Shown here in pieces: positions 8,917-18,130 of a DNA stretch of 64,000 nucleotides; position 1 is the stretch's first letter; each line of letters starts with the position of its first letter. This DNA is from Promethearchaeota archaeon (GTDB taxonomy: Archaea; Asgardarchaeota; Lokiarchaeia; Sigyniarchaeales; SOKP01). A program made the position numbers and the translations under genes. Location of the stretch: positions 62,001 through 126,000 of the forward strand of contig RDOA01000002.1 of NCBI GenBank assembly GCA_011364925.1, in the 5' to 3' direction. The notes beneath the pieces are model-generated. The model worked only from the letters and a program-made list of their open reading frames with translations. It was not told the origin of the DNA and did no database searches.

Positions 8917-9111
8917 TTATAGTCTATCTATAAAATTATTCACTTCCTCCATCCGTTTCTCGTAGTATTCTTTTAACTCTTTCTCAGAAACAAACGTAGG
9001 AATTACTTTTTCTAAATAAATATCAAAAATCGTTGATAACTTGGTTTTATGTTGAATTGACTCAAGAAATTCCTCTCCTAAGTGCTTTAGTTGATTAAAA
9101 AAGTCTGACAT
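8917..9111 (-). CDS. Small helical hypothetical protein
   Basis: This 64-residue all-helical, acidic/basic protein has no cysteine and no membrane segment. It lies 21 nt after the activase gene and 12 nt before the acyltransferase-like gene, so it is part of the same transcript. No family is recognised. Its size and context fit a small subunit or adaptor. Confidence 0.6.
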   Translation of the reverse strand: MSDFFNQLKHLGEEFLESIQHKTKLSTIFDIYLEKVIPTFVSEKELKEYYEKRMEEVNNFIDRL

Positions 9112-9132
9112 CTCTTTATCATCTTTTTTATT

Positions 9133-10158
9133 TTAAGTTAATTGATCCCATTTTCCGCATCGAGAGCCCCAACGGGCTATAATTTTATTACCAAATTCTG
9201 GCATTTTTACTTGAACAATCTCACAATTATTCGGACAGTCGCCACAATTGAAAGCAGAGGTAGTAAATTCAATCTCTGCTACTTCAAGACCTCTAAACAC
9301 TGTCTCGTGTTCGCGTTCTAAATAATAGTCTCTAACTAAAATAGCCATACCAAGTGCTCCCATAAGAACGTTATATTTAGGGACTATAACTTTACACCCT
9401 AAGTGCCTCTCAAAAGCTTCTATAATTCCCTTATTGTAGGACACCCCTCCTTGAAAGACGATTGGTTCTTCGAGGTCTTTACCTTTACCAACGTTGTTCA
9501 TATAATTGCGAACGAGAGAATCGCACAGTCCAGCAATTATATCCGCTTTAGAATACCCCGCGTTTTGCTTGTGAATCATATCTGATTCAGCAAATACAGT
9601 ACACCTACCAGCTATACTTACCGGGTTCTTTGATTTTATAGCATAATCTCCAAACTCTTCAATAGGAATCCCAAGCCTCGCCGCTTGGTGGTCAAGGAAC
9701 GAACCTGTTCCAGCAGCGCAAACAGAGTTCATTGCGAAATCTATAATTATGCCATCTCTCAAGAGTATAATTTTAGAATCCTGACCTCCGATCTCTAATA
9801 TGGTTCTTACATCGGGATACATTGTTTGAGCGGCAACAGCGTGAGCAATTATCTCGGTTTTTGCGAGATCTGCTCCTACAATGGCTTTAGTTAAATATCT
9901 TGCTGAACCAGTCGTCCCACAGCAACGAATAGCATATTCGGGTAAATTCTCACTCTCTTCTATTTTATCGCGTAATTGTGCCATTCCTGCTTTTGCTGAA
10001 TCGATAGGAGAACCTCTATTCCGCAAAAATACACTGGTTAGTATATTTCCGTCAGTATCCATAAGAACGAATTTACAACTTACGCTACCTATGTCGATTC
10101 CAAGGAACGCATCCTTCTTATCTTCTTCTTTCATTACTTTTTCAGATACATCTTCCAT
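9133..10158 (-). CDS. BadF/HgdC-type ATPase (dehydratase/reductase activase)
   Basis: The 341-residue protein belongs to the ASKHA-fold activators of 2-hydroxyacyl-CoA dehydratases and benzoyl-CoA reductases. Visible motifs are the phosphate-1 loop FLGIDIGSVSCKFV (residues 18-31), GGQDSK near 125-129, NSVCAAGTGSF with Cys147 and GRCTVFAESD with Cys186; these two Cys would bridge the [4Fe-4S] cluster across a dimer. A C-terminal extension holds a further FNCGDCPNNC cluster. Such proteins use ATP hydrolysis to push an electron to very low potential. It heads a four-gene operon with a promoter motif at 10295-10359. Confidence 0.92.
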   Translation of the reverse strand: MEDVSEKVMKEEDKKDAFLGIDIGSVSCKFVLMDTDGNILTSVFLRNRGSPIDSAKAGMAQLRDKIEESENLPEYAIRCCGTTGSARYLTKAIVGADLAKTEIIAHAVAAQTMYPDVRTILEIGGQDSKIILLRDGIIIDFAMNSVCAAGTGSFLDHQAARLGIPIEEFGDYAIKSKNPVSIAGRCTVFAESDMIHKQNAGYSKADIIAGLCDSLVRNYMNNVGKGKDLEEPIVFQGGVSYNKGIIEAFERHLGCKVIVPKYNVLMGALGMAILVRDYYLEREHETVFRGLEVAEIEFTTSAFNCGDCPNNCEIVQVKMPEFGNKIIARWGSRCGKWDQLT

Positions 10159-10294
10159 TTTTACTCACCATTAAACCGAATTTTGTATTAATTGATTCGT
10201 TACGAATTCTGTATTATTTTTAATTTCTTTATTTTTACGAGCGGGCAAATTATACAATGTTTTGTTATTTGAGAAAGAAAATAAGACGAATAAT

Positions 10295-10359
10295 TTTACT
10301 TAATTAACTATTTAATCAAAAAAAAAACAGTTTAAAATAAAAATTTACCCATTATAAAC
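10295..10359 (-). promoter_or_regulatory. Shared 26-bp motif and TATA block, copy A
   Basis: On the plus strand, 10295-10320 reads TTTACTTA, six bases, then TATTTAATCAAA. Ten bases further, 10331-10359 is a 29-bp block ending in TTATAAAC, which on the minus strand gives a TATA-like GTTTATAA. The same two elements occur before the genes starting at 15604 and 20640, and the motif also before 25334. The TATA lies upstream of the motif on the minus strand, so the motif would sit just after the transcription start. The rest of the 442-bp gap up to 10601 is AT-rich without other clear signals. Confidence 0.6.
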
Positions 10360-10601
10360 CGATTATTAAAAGTATTACTATAATTATACACATTTTTGAT
10401 CCTCATTTTGTTCGAATCTTGATTAGTCTTCATTTTCGATAAATTTCCTTGTCCGTAGTTACTACTTCAATGTAAGTCATATACTTATTTTATCGAAGTC
10501 ATTTAAATAGTATAATCTTATTCATCTTCCTTATAAAATTTTACACATATTTTTAAAACTTAATTTTCTGATTAGTATTTAAAATTAAATAAGATGAATT
10601 T

Positions 10602-11225
10602 ATGATGGAAAAAATAATTAATCTTGATTTAAAAGCAAAAGAGAATATAATTATCGCTAGTAAAGAAGAACTAGTTGCCTTAGAATTAAATAAGTTAGCT
10701 AAAAACCTCTTGAAAAGAGTGAAAACAAGAAAGAATTTTGCGGAAAAAGAGATAAAATTAGCTGAAATTAGAAAAAGTATGGTTGAAAATAACTACAAAT
10801 TATTAGAAAACAAAATTAATTCAAGGGAGATACTAGACTTTTCGGAGGATGTAATAAAAAAAGAACGGGAATTTATAGATTATCACGAGAAAATCGCTGA
10901 AAATCAACTAAATTTAGCAAAACTACATAAAGAAATAGCAGAACTTGAAGAAAAATTAGCGAAAAGTAAGATAATTTTAGCAAATTCTAAACTAAATGTC
11001 GCTAAAACTCGTCTTAAGATAGGTAAGTTGCAACAAAAGTTTGTAAATGTTGTTCAAAAGAAAACACCTGAAAAAGCTAAGATAATAAAACATCTATATA
11101 AGGAAGAAGAAGAAAAATTAAATCATCAACTCAAAGATGTAATCGAAAAAGAAAATCAAGTTAAAATGTTTCAAAATGATATCGCAAAGATAACAAATAA
11201 ACTCTCCCAGACTCTGACAAATTAA
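10602..11225 (+). CDS. Coiled-coil protein
   Basis: The 207-residue protein is almost entirely Lys/Glu/Leu/Ile helical, with recurring LAKLHKEIAELEEKLAKSKI-type heptads, so a long coiled coil is expected over most of its length. It has no Cys, no zinc site and no membrane segment. A structural or scaffolding role is plausible. It stands alone after a 442-bp AT-rich gap. Confidence 0.65.
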   Translation: MMEKIINLDLKAKENIIIASKEELVALELNKLAKNLLKRVKTRKNFAEKEIKLAEIRKSMVENNYKLLENKINSREILDFSEDVIKKEREFIDYHEKIAENQLNLAKLHKEIAELEEKLAKSKIILANSKLNVAKTRLKIGKLQQKFVNVVQKKTPEKAKIIKHLYKEEEEKLNHQLKDVIEKENQVKMFQNDIAKITNKLSQTLTN

Positions 11226-11261
11226 ATAAACTCAATTTTTAGTTAATTATTTTGAAATGAC

Positions 11262-11741
11262 CTATTCTCTAATTATTAAAACATCACAAGGAACATGTCT
11301 TAAAACTTTCTCTGCTACATTTCCAAGTAAGATTTCTTCAAGAAGAGAATGAAGACCTTTACTTCCAATTATAACAAGATCAACTTGCTCTTTTTTAACC
11401 ATTTCTTTAATATAAGATACAGGACCATATTCAAAAATTAATCGAGTTTCCACTTCTGATCCTGCTTCCATAAAAAGATTCTTAGCTCTATCTAAAATTG
11501 CTTGGCCATTTTTTTCATATACTTCTCTTATCCGTTGAATATCAGGATCTGAAATACTATAGACGTAAGGAATATTATAAGATGGTCCCATAAACATCCC
11601 TCCAGGTTCTGCATGATACTCTACTGAATGAAACACGATCACCTTACTTTTAGCTGATTTTTGAAGTTCGATTGCTTTTAATATAGCCTTGTAAGAAGAT
11701 TCTGATCCATCAATGCCAATTAATATTTTCTTATAAATAAT
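11262..11741 (-). CDS. Universal stress protein (UspA family)
   Basis: The first ATG/GTG in the frame is the GTG at 11640-11642, but the frame stays open upstream to 11741 and encodes KKILIGIDGSESSYKAILKA, the canonical first strand and nucleotide loop of a Usp domain. The full protein is therefore about 159 residues and ends with the GSKGLHSLLEEILLGNVAEKVL and VPCDVLIIRE blocks typical of ATP-binding Usp proteins (G2xG9G[S/T]-like). No ATG, GTG or TTG exists at the true N-terminus; ATT at 11741 or 11738, next to a GGTGATG sequence, is the likely start. A frameshift from an ATG at 11745 is the alternative. Confidence 0.8.
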   Translation of the reverse strand: MIYKKILIGIDGSESSYKAILKAIELQKSAKSKVIVFHSVEYHAEPGGMFMGPSYNIPYVYSISDPDIQRIREVYEKNGQAILDRAKNLFMEAGSEVETRLIFEYGPVSYIKEMVKKEQVDLVIIGSKGLHSLLEEILLGNVAEKVLRHVPCDVLIIRE

Positions 11742-11904
11742 TCATCACCTTATTGAATATTTATTAATTAAAACAAAATTAGCTATTAAAATATTCTGGC
11801 TATAATTTTTAGAGAAAAAGATTAAGTAAAAAATCAATAATCAATAGTTAGATATTTCAGAATAGACCGAGTATTATGACGAATTATTATTTTAATAAAG
11901 GTGT

Positions 11905-12234
11905 ATGAAAATTACTGAGAATATTTATAGGTTGACATGGAGAAATAAATGGATTACTGCTCATGCTACTTCGATTGATGACTTTATCGAAACATTTGAG
12001 AATTTGGCAAAAGAATTTAGAAGGTGGAAGGAATTAGGAATAAAGTTATATACAGATAGAGGTATAGGGGATGATTATGCTTCATTTATCACTGATGATA
12101 TGGATATTGCCATTAAAGCAGGATTCACATTCTATATGGGCGATGATAGAAAAAGAGAGTATCTTGAGCTGCTATCTGGGGGAGAAATTGAAGTTCCAAA
12201 AGAGAAACTCGAAAAATTAAGAAAAAAGGATTAA
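11905..12234 (+). CDS. Hypothetical protein
   Basis: The 109-residue protein is soluble and mixed alpha/beta, starting MKITENIYRLTWRNKW and ending in a Lys-rich helix (PKEKLEKLRKKD). No domain, cysteine cluster or membrane segment is visible, and I do not recognise the family. It is a single gene with an ATG start after a 163-bp gap that ends in an AT-rich stretch. Confidence 0.6.
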   Translation: MKITENIYRLTWRNKWITAHATSIDDFIETFENLAKEFRRWKELGIKLYTDRGIGDDYASFITDDMDIAIKAGFTFYMGDDRKREYLELLSGGEIEVPKEKLEKLRKKD

Positions 12235-12395
12235 TACTTTGAAATTTTAAAATTTTTCCCGAAGTAATAAATTTATAGTCTTCCAATCTTAGAATAGGTT
12301 AGATTAAAACCCAACAGCTACAAAAAAATCAGTGGACCTGACTATTCGAAATTTCTTCATAAAAGTCCCTAATTAGAAAAAATTAGAAATGAGCA

Positions 12396-13430
12396 TTAAT
12401 AGTAATCAAGATTATTAGATTTCGTATCGCAAAACTCCTTAAGCTTCAGGACTTCCCATTTATACTCTTCAAGTTTAATAATATATACCCCTTCAACGCT
12501 ATCCTCAATAGGATATCCCCTTCCTTGAGTCCATCTAATATTCGAAATACGTATTTCGTCTCCCACATGAATTAAATCCCAGAATAGTCCCGCACAGCAT
12601 CCCAGATGCCCACAACCTCTAACTACTATACAATCATCCTCCCAATCGTCATTGTCGCTCTCTGAGAGAATATTTTCTGTTATACCTTTTACAAGCGCGT
12701 TTATATGTATAACAGGAAAGGGTTCATAAATGAGACAATACTCGCCTAGATAAATTTCAATGTACCCTGAAAACGCACTCGCCGAGATTGCTTTGATATT
12801 TTTGATAAAAATTCTAAAAGTTTTGTCCGTATTCTCATAAATAGGTTTTCTTTCTAGTAATTTCCTCTCATGCCCCTCTACAGTCCAATCCACGAGTCCG
12901 AGTGATAGGAACATTTTGAATCGCTTTGGAAAGGCTTCAAATGGGATTTTTGGTTCCAGATGGAAAGGTGATAATAAAATAACTCCATCATCAGTATCAA
13001 AGGCAGGACCACCATCTGGGTATAGAACTAATTTTCTCCTTTTCCATTTAGGATCACGGAAATATTTTGGAATAAATGTTCCTTCTATTATAAGTGCTGA
13101 AGGTCCCAATTTTTTCAAAGGAGTCGTCCTAAGATTGTTTTTTTTTACTTTTTCCTCCCTTTTCCGTTCCAATTCTTCAACCACATCGAATTGATAGTAT
13201 TCTCCCTCCAGTTCAAAGGGCGAGTTGTTTTCGGGCATCAATCTATATTCTGATATCGGAGAGCGAAAACCAGAGAGTAGAACATCAATTTCTTTTCCTA
13301 CAAAATCCTTCATATCTCCATCTTTATATAATTCTGATTCTAATGTAATAACTTGTCCACTAGTCAATCGAATTGTTATTAGTATTACTTCATTTTCAAT
13401 CTCTTTGGTATTCTCAAGGAGGACTTTCAT
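12396..13430 (-). CDS. Hypothetical protein with Cys-rich C-terminal motif
   Basis: The 344-residue protein has no recognised family. The N-terminal 60 residues look like a small beta domain (LITIRLTSGQVITLESELY). The centre is beta-rich with YPDGGPAFDTDDGVILLSP. The C-terminal third carries a VVRGCGHLGCCAGLFWDLIHVGDEI motif, where the His and three Cys could bind a metal, followed by a TQGRG strand. It is divergent from the gene at 13530 across 99 bp, so the two may share a control region. Confidence 0.6.
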   Translation of the reverse strand: MKVLLENTKEIENEVILITIRLTSGQVITLESELYKDGDMKDFVGKEIDVLLSGFRSPISEYRLMPENNSPFELEGEYYQFDVVEELERKREEKVKKNNLRTTPLKKLGPSALIIEGTFIPKYFRDPKWKRRKLVLYPDGGPAFDTDDGVILLSPFHLEPKIPFEAFPKRFKMFLSLGLVDWTVEGHERKLLERKPIYENTDKTFRIFIKNIKAISASAFSGYIEIYLGEYCLIYEPFPVIHINALVKGITENILSESDNDDWEDDCIVVRGCGHLGCCAGLFWDLIHVGDEIRISNIRWTQGRGYPIEDSVEGVYIIKLEEYKWEVLKLKEFCDTKSNNLDYY

Positions 13431-13529
13431 TAATTAACCACTTTTACATCATATTTTCCATAAATTTCAATTTTTTAATAGGAAAGGTATTTTTATAAAT
13501 GAAAATAATATTTTAGATAATAATTAGAA

Positions 13530-14417
13530 ATGTTCAAAATAAATAAGTTCATCACGCTTGAACTTCGAAACGGAAAGACAGTTATTTTTTTGGATAACTC
13601 TGAATTTGCAATTTGTATGGGTGCAAGCATTAATACTATTTTAAGGGACCTAGCATACGGTTCCGTTGATAAAACAATTGAAGATTTGGATATGAGATCT
13701 TTTGTTTCGTTAAGTCCAGAAGAAGAGTATTGGGTGCACTGCTCTAATTTACAAGCGTGGAGCGAAAATAATTACGACACGAGATTAATTCATCCAGATC
13801 TTTCTTTCCCTTTATTGAGAGAGTTAGTACAACTAGGCGACCCCAAAGCGTTAGAAGTGTTTAAGGATGAACTCGTTAAAAAATTTAAAAGCAATCACAT
13901 GCCGACAGTTATATTTTTACTTCAGGGTGGCTATTTAGATGAATTTACTGACGAAGAATTTGAAGTTTTGATGACTGAAGTAAAGGAAAAGATTTATACC
14001 TACGAGATTGACACTCAAGATAAAATTGTTTTGGATATGGTGTTCGAAGGCGAAGATTATGATGAGGTTCCACCGCTCGAGCGCTTCAAACCGAGGGCGA
14101 TACAATTTTTAATGGAACACCCAATAATAAACTTATTCGAATTGTTAGTTAAGTTTGGATGTTATTACCTTAAAGCCTATTACCCGTGGATTTTTAAGTT
14201 CTTTGGTTGCCTTAAAAAGAAGGAGCCTGAGCTGTTTAAGAAAAAAGTGGAATTGCTTTTGAAAAAGGGTTATAAACTTATTCCAGCAACAGTGGAATAC
14301 TCCGAGAATATTGGAGATTACACATTTCATGACAAACGGTCCGATTATTCGGAGATGGACGAGTTTGCACAAGTGTTTTACTATAGATATCTAAGAGATT
14401 ATAATTTCAAAAGTTAA
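13530..14417 (+). CDS. Conserved Asgard-type hypothetical protein
   Basis: The 295-residue protein begins with a small beta domain (FKINKFITLELRNGKTVIFLDN) and continues with EEEYWVHCSNLQAWSENNYDTRL and FPLLRELVQLGDPKALEVFKDEL, a block that I recall as common in Asgard proteins, where it often precedes leucine-rich repeats. Here no such repeats follow; instead a cysteine-containing hydrophobic segment (KFGCYYLKAYYPWIFKFFGCLKK) is present. The stop lies 2 bp from the stop of the gene at 14420, so they converge. Function is unknown. Confidence 0.6.
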   Translation: MFKINKFITLELRNGKTVIFLDNSEFAICMGASINTILRDLAYGSVDKTIEDLDMRSFVSLSPEEEYWVHCSNLQAWSENNYDTRLIHPDLSFPLLRELVQLGDPKALEVFKDELVKKFKSNHMPTVIFLLQGGYLDEFTDEEFEVLMTEVKEKIYTYEIDTQDKIVLDMVFEGEDYDEVPPLERFKPRAIQFLMEHPIINLFELLVKFGCYYLKAYYPWIFKFFGCLKKKEPELFKKKVELLLKKGYKLIPATVEYSENIGDYTFHDKRSDYSEMDEFAQVFYYRYLRDYNFKS

Positions 14418-14419
14418 AA

Positions 14420-15604
14420 TTATTCGGTAATAATCTTAACGCACTCGTTATAGAAAGAGTCGCCGTAGTAAGGATAAATTTTCCGATTCCCATTTGCTTG
14501 GAATTCTTTGTTTTTTTCTATTTCCTTTTTCCTCCTACCATGCATAAGGTCTGCGAACGCCTCTAATCGCGTGCGGAAACCTTCCATACCTGATTGTTCA
14601 TCGAAGGAGAAATAAATTATTGGGAGATCGTAGATTTTCTTGAGTTTATTGGTTATAATCGTGCGAGCTACGACCTCAGGCATACATAAAAAGGGATACT
14701 CATGGACGAAACCATCAAATCCAGCCAGCGCCTTGTCGATATACTCCCCAAGCACCCACCTCGCCTCTCCACCGCAGTCTAACGGTAAATATGGACGCGA
14801 AAGATGCTCCAACCATTTTCTGTGATAATTTAGATGAAATTTGTGGACAACCCAATCATACAAGCTTAGAGATTGGTGAATTTCGATTCCCATCTCACCT
14901 AGCTTTCTTCTAATGTCAAGGTTAACGTAAGGTTCCAAGCTTATATGAATCTCGCCCGATATCCCTACTTTTAACGGAGTTCGAGTTTTATCGATATCCA
15001 GACCATTAAAATCTTGTTTAATAACATTTTTAAATTTCCTTAACTCGGGGAGCGTATTAGCCTCGTCGAGCTTTGTTAGCAGACCATTTACAATGTCTGT
15101 AGTGTCTCCTTGATTTCGCTCGTACGCTCGGAATAGCCCCTCTGCCGTCTGGATGTCGTTGAGTAATTTAGCCTTCTTTAGGAAAAATATGATGGCTTTC
15201 ACAAACTTCGAATAAACGAACAAATCACTCCGACCACTTATTTCTTGAAGCGTTTTAACCCAATGAAACTCAAGTAAATCGGCCTGATCCAAGGGGACTA
15301 CCGTAATATTCTTGTATCCCATATCCTTTAGAATTCTCTCCTGCACAGAAGCATAAAATCCGAACCTACAAGGTCCACAGTCGATCGCCATGACTAATGT
15401 ATCTGCTCCCTTCTCGATGGCATTGACAAAATCCCCTATTGTCGCCTTGAATGGAAAACAAACGAACTCTGGAGATTGCTTAACGCCGATTTTGATTGCC
15501 TCACGATTTGTTGGATCAGGAACGACCACATCTAAATCAAGGCTTGTAAAAAGTGTTTTAAAGGCAACCCAGTTTGGGCCCATATTAGGGAAGGAGATTA
15601 ACAT
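14420..15604 (-). CDS. COG3581-like 2-hydroxyacyl-CoA dehydratase-related protein
   Basis: The 394-residue protein belongs to the uncharacterised relatives of HgdB/DCCP. Conserved cysteines are in QSPEFVCFPFK (Cys49), IDCGPCRFGFYASVQERIL (Cys76 and Cys79) and YPFLCMPEV near residue 305; they would hold an iron-sulfur cluster. The last part has the MEGFRTRLEAFADLM helix found in the whole group. It is a close relative of the protein at 15780-17105. It has its own promoter with the shared motif (copy B), so it is a separate transcript rather than the tail of the upstream operon. Activities of this group are unknown. Confidence 0.85.
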   Translation of the reverse strand: MLISFPNMGPNWVAFKTLFTSLDLDVVVPDPTNREAIKIGVKQSPEFVCFPFKATIGDFVNAIEKGADTLVMAIDCGPCRFGFYASVQERILKDMGYKNITVVPLDQADLLEFHWVKTLQEISGRSDLFVYSKFVKAIIFFLKKAKLLNDIQTAEGLFRAYERNQGDTTDIVNGLLTKLDEANTLPELRKFKNVIKQDFNGLDIDKTRTPLKVGISGEIHISLEPYVNLDIRRKLGEMGIEIHQSLSLYDWVVHKFHLNYHRKWLEHLSRPYLPLDCGGEARWVLGEYIDKALAGFDGFVHEYPFLCMPEVVARTIITNKLKKIYDLPIIYFSFDEQSGMEGFRTRLEAFADLMHGRRKKEIEKNKEFQANGNRKIYPYYGDSFYNECVKIITE

Positions 15605-15620
15605 CTTAAATCTAAGAAAT

Positions 15621-15682
15621 TTTACCTAAGTCAAGTATTTGATCAAAACATGGTTTAAAATAAAAATTTACCCCTTATAAAC
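15621..15682 (-). promoter_or_regulatory. Shared motif and TATA block, copy B
   Basis: Plus-strand 15621-15647 reads TTTACCTA, seven bases, then TATTTGATCAAA. Six bases later, 15654-15682 is the same 29-bp TATA-containing block as copy A, differing by one base. The TATA-like GTTTATAA lies about 70 bp upstream of the ATG of the gene at 15604, leaving a leader of about 48 nt that contains the motif. TTTGATCAAA is a perfect palindrome, fitting a dimeric regulator. Confidence 0.6.
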
Positions 15683-15779
15683 AAAATATTAATCATGTGT
15701 TATTTTTAATAAAAAATGGGAGCAATAATAATAAGATAGGATGCAAAAATTAATATTCCAGATAGTTCCAAAACTCGAA

Positions 15780-17105
15780 TCAAGATACCAGATTTTTCCA
15801 TATCGAATTTCTTGAAAAGAACTCAAGTCCGTTCTTAACGGCGAATCCTACATCTAATTTCTTTGATGGATTCAGCATAGTTAAAACCTTTGACATTGGT
15901 GTTTCAATACTAGAAACAAAATAATCAAAATTAGATTTCGGCTTAAAATATATACTTTTTATTTCATCCGGGATCACATACTTGACATCTTTAAACAAGG
16001 GATTAGCATTCTTGTTGCCGACCATTAAATCATGAAATGCTTCGATTCTTGTTCTAAGTCCTTCAAAACCAGAACTTCCATCAAGACTAATATGAATTTG
16101 GGGCATGTAAAACTTGTCCATGTTTTTCTCAGCCTCTAGCATTCCCATGAGGGATATTTCAGGCATGCAAGTGAAGGGAAAAATGTGGACATAGCCGTCG
16201 AACCCTTTTTCTTGACACTCAAGATAACTCCCCATGTTCCAGATCATCTCCCCACCAACATCCATTGGGACATAATTTTTTGCCCTTTTTTCAAGTCGTC
16301 TTCTTCGTTGGCTGGCGTCAAGTTTGTACATAACCCAATCAAAGACATCATACTGCTTGTGAACCTCGATACCCATGACGCCTAATTCTCCCATCAGATC
16401 ATAATTAACCCATTTCTCCAACATGACTTGGATTTCCCCAGTATAACAAACCCTCAAAGGTTCCATTTCCTTGTCAATAGGAATCTTGCGAAAGTGTTCA
16501 TCTATCGTTCTATCAAAATTAGATAATTTCATCAAATTGTATTCGTTATCAAGTAAATTCATCAAAGTATGAACTACTTTGGTAGTCATTGCTTTGGTTT
16601 TTTCCCGACATCTAACAAGTCCTTCAATATGGCTGATTCTTTCAACATAGTATGCTTTGATTAAGAACAAGAGTGTGTTTCTTAAAATTTTATAGTCATC
16701 AATTTTTCTTCCTGTTCTTTTTTCTAAATCATGAAACATCCTTAGCCATTCAAGATTTCGGAAATCATCTTGATTCAGATAAAACATTCTAACATCATTG
16801 AATCCCATGTTTTTCAAGATCCTTTTCTGGACAACAGCATAAATTCCTGCTCGACAAGGACCGTGATCAACAATCATCGCAAAATCTTTGACGTCATAAT
16901 TACGATACAGGTTTATCATTTCACCAAGAATGACTTTAAATGGAAAACAAACGAATTCAGGAGAAACTTTGACTCCTTCACTAACGATGTCAGTGTTTAC
17001 TAAAGGTGGTTCAACAACTTCAATACCAGGAAGATCATAGAATAAACCTTTGAAAAAAATATAGCTCCAACCCATTCGTGAAAATGCAATTCTGACATTT
17101 ACCAT
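15780..17105 (-). CDS. COG3581-like 2-hydroxyacyl-CoA dehydratase-related protein
   Basis: At 441 residues, this is a paralogue of the protein at 14420. It conserves SPEFVCFPFK (Cys53), VDHGPCRAGIYAVVQKRIL (Cys84) and FPFTCMPEISLMG, and the GFEGLRTRIEAFHDLM helix. The extra Cys before GPC found in the paralogue is His here. Its start codon overlaps the end of the activase gene by 7 nt, so the two are translationally coupled, with the activase the likely electron donor to its iron-sulfur cluster. It is the last gene of the operon that starts at 20640. Confidence 0.85.
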   Translation of the reverse strand: MVNVRIAFSRMGWSYIFFKGLFYDLPGIEVVEPPLVNTDIVSEGVKVSPEFVCFPFKVILGEMINLYRNYDVKDFAMIVDHGPCRAGIYAVVQKRILKNMGFNDVRMFYLNQDDFRNLEWLRMFHDLEKRTGRKIDDYKILRNTLLFLIKAYYVERISHIEGLVRCREKTKAMTTKVVHTLMNLLDNEYNLMKLSNFDRTIDEHFRKIPIDKEMEPLRVCYTGEIQVMLEKWVNYDLMGELGVMGIEVHKQYDVFDWVMYKLDASQRRRRLEKRAKNYVPMDVGGEMIWNMGSYLECQEKGFDGYVHIFPFTCMPEISLMGMLEAEKNMDKFYMPQIHISLDGSSGFEGLRTRIEAFHDLMVGNKNANPLFKDVKYVIPDEIKSIYFKPKSNFDYFVSSIETPMSKVLTMLNPSKKLDVGFAVKNGLEFFSRNSIWKNLVS

Positions 17106-18130
17106 TTACCGCACCTACTGTTCCATCGTGCAAATATCCTATCATCCTTTTCTTTTCCAGTTACCTTACTTTTATCTTCTTCTCTGACAATGTATTTAAC
17201 CGTACATCTATTCGCACAATCAGGACAGACAAATGAACCTGGAGCCAAGTTCATTTCACTGACTTTTAGGCCATGAAAAGAAGATAGCTGTCCATTTACA
17301 TGTTCCTTTGCCAAAATGGCTGAACCAAATGCTCCCATCACATAATAGTTTTCATGAATAATGACTTCATGCCCCAATTCTTCTTCAAAAGCATTTTTTA
17401 TTCCGGAATTTGCTGCAACTCCTCCTTGGAATACGAAGGGAGGACTCAGTTTTTTACCCTTGCACACATTATTCAAGTAGTTTCTAACAAGAGCTTTACA
17501 TAATCCCTTGATAATTGCTTCTTTAGAATATCCTTCTTGTTGTTTACTGATCATATCAGATTCGGCAAAAACTGTGCATCGTCCTGCAATTGAAACCTCC
17601 TCTTCTGCCCGAGAAGCATAATCCCCAAATTCTTCAATTGGAACCTTGATCCGAATTGCTTGGTGATCTAGAAAAGAACCAGTTCCGGCAGCACAAACAC
17701 TGTTCATGTTAAAATCTGTTACGATGCCATTTTTCATCAATATAACTTTGCTGTCCTGTCCTCCGATTTCAAGAATTGTTCTCACGTCAGGGGTATAAGT
17801 TGAAGCTCCAATTGCGTGAGCAATTATTTCAGGTTTTGCTATATCTGCACCGATTAAAGCTTTTATTAAATACCTAGCAGAACCTGTTGTCCCAACACCA
17901 TAAATATTTTTTTCGATGTGATCGGGAAGGACTTCTTCCATGTATTTTAGATTTTCTTGTGTAGAAACAATGGGAGAACCATCATTTCTAGTCCAGGTTG
18001 CATACAATAATTCATTACTCTCATTAATTATTGCACATTTCGTGGAGACACTTCCGACATCGATTCCTAGATATAACTTGTCTTCCACATCATCTGGAAG
18101 AATATTCTTGATAAATTCTGGTTCATTCAT
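17099..18130 (-). CDS. BadF/HgdC-type ATPase (activase)
   Basis: The 343-residue protein has the same motifs as the activase at 9133: YLGIDVGSVSTKCAI near residue 20, EIGGQDSK near 121-128, NSVCAAGTGSF (Cys146), GRCTVFAESD (Cys185) and a C-terminal FVCPDCANRC cluster. It overlaps the upstream fusion gene by 4 nt (ATGA-type overlap) and the downstream COG3581-like gene by 7 nt. This strict coupling suggests equimolar synthesis and a functional complex in which ATP hydrolysis drives an electron to the dehydratase-like partners. Confidence 0.92.
   Translation of the reverse strand: MNEPEFIKNILPDDVEDKLYLGIDVGSVSTKCAIINESNELLYATWTRNDGSPIVSTQENLKYMEEVLPDHIEKNIYGVGTTGSARYLIKALIGADIAKPEIIAHAIGASTYTPDVRTILEIGGQDSKVILMKNGIVTDFNMNSVCAAGTGSFLDHQAIRIKVPIEEFGDYASRAEEEVSIAGRCTVFAESDMISKQQEGYSKEAIIKGLCKALVRNYLNNVCKGKKLSPPFVFQGGVAANSGIKNAFEEELGHEVIIHENYYVMGAFGSAILAKEHVNGQLSSFHGLKVSEMNLAPGSFVCPDCANRCTVKYIVREEDKSKVTGKEKDDRIFARWNSRCGKW

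Noticed and set aside
10159-10601. A small RNA gene in the long gap
   Set aside because: Apart from the regulatory motif and TATA block, there is only AT-rich sequence with no stable fold that I can see.
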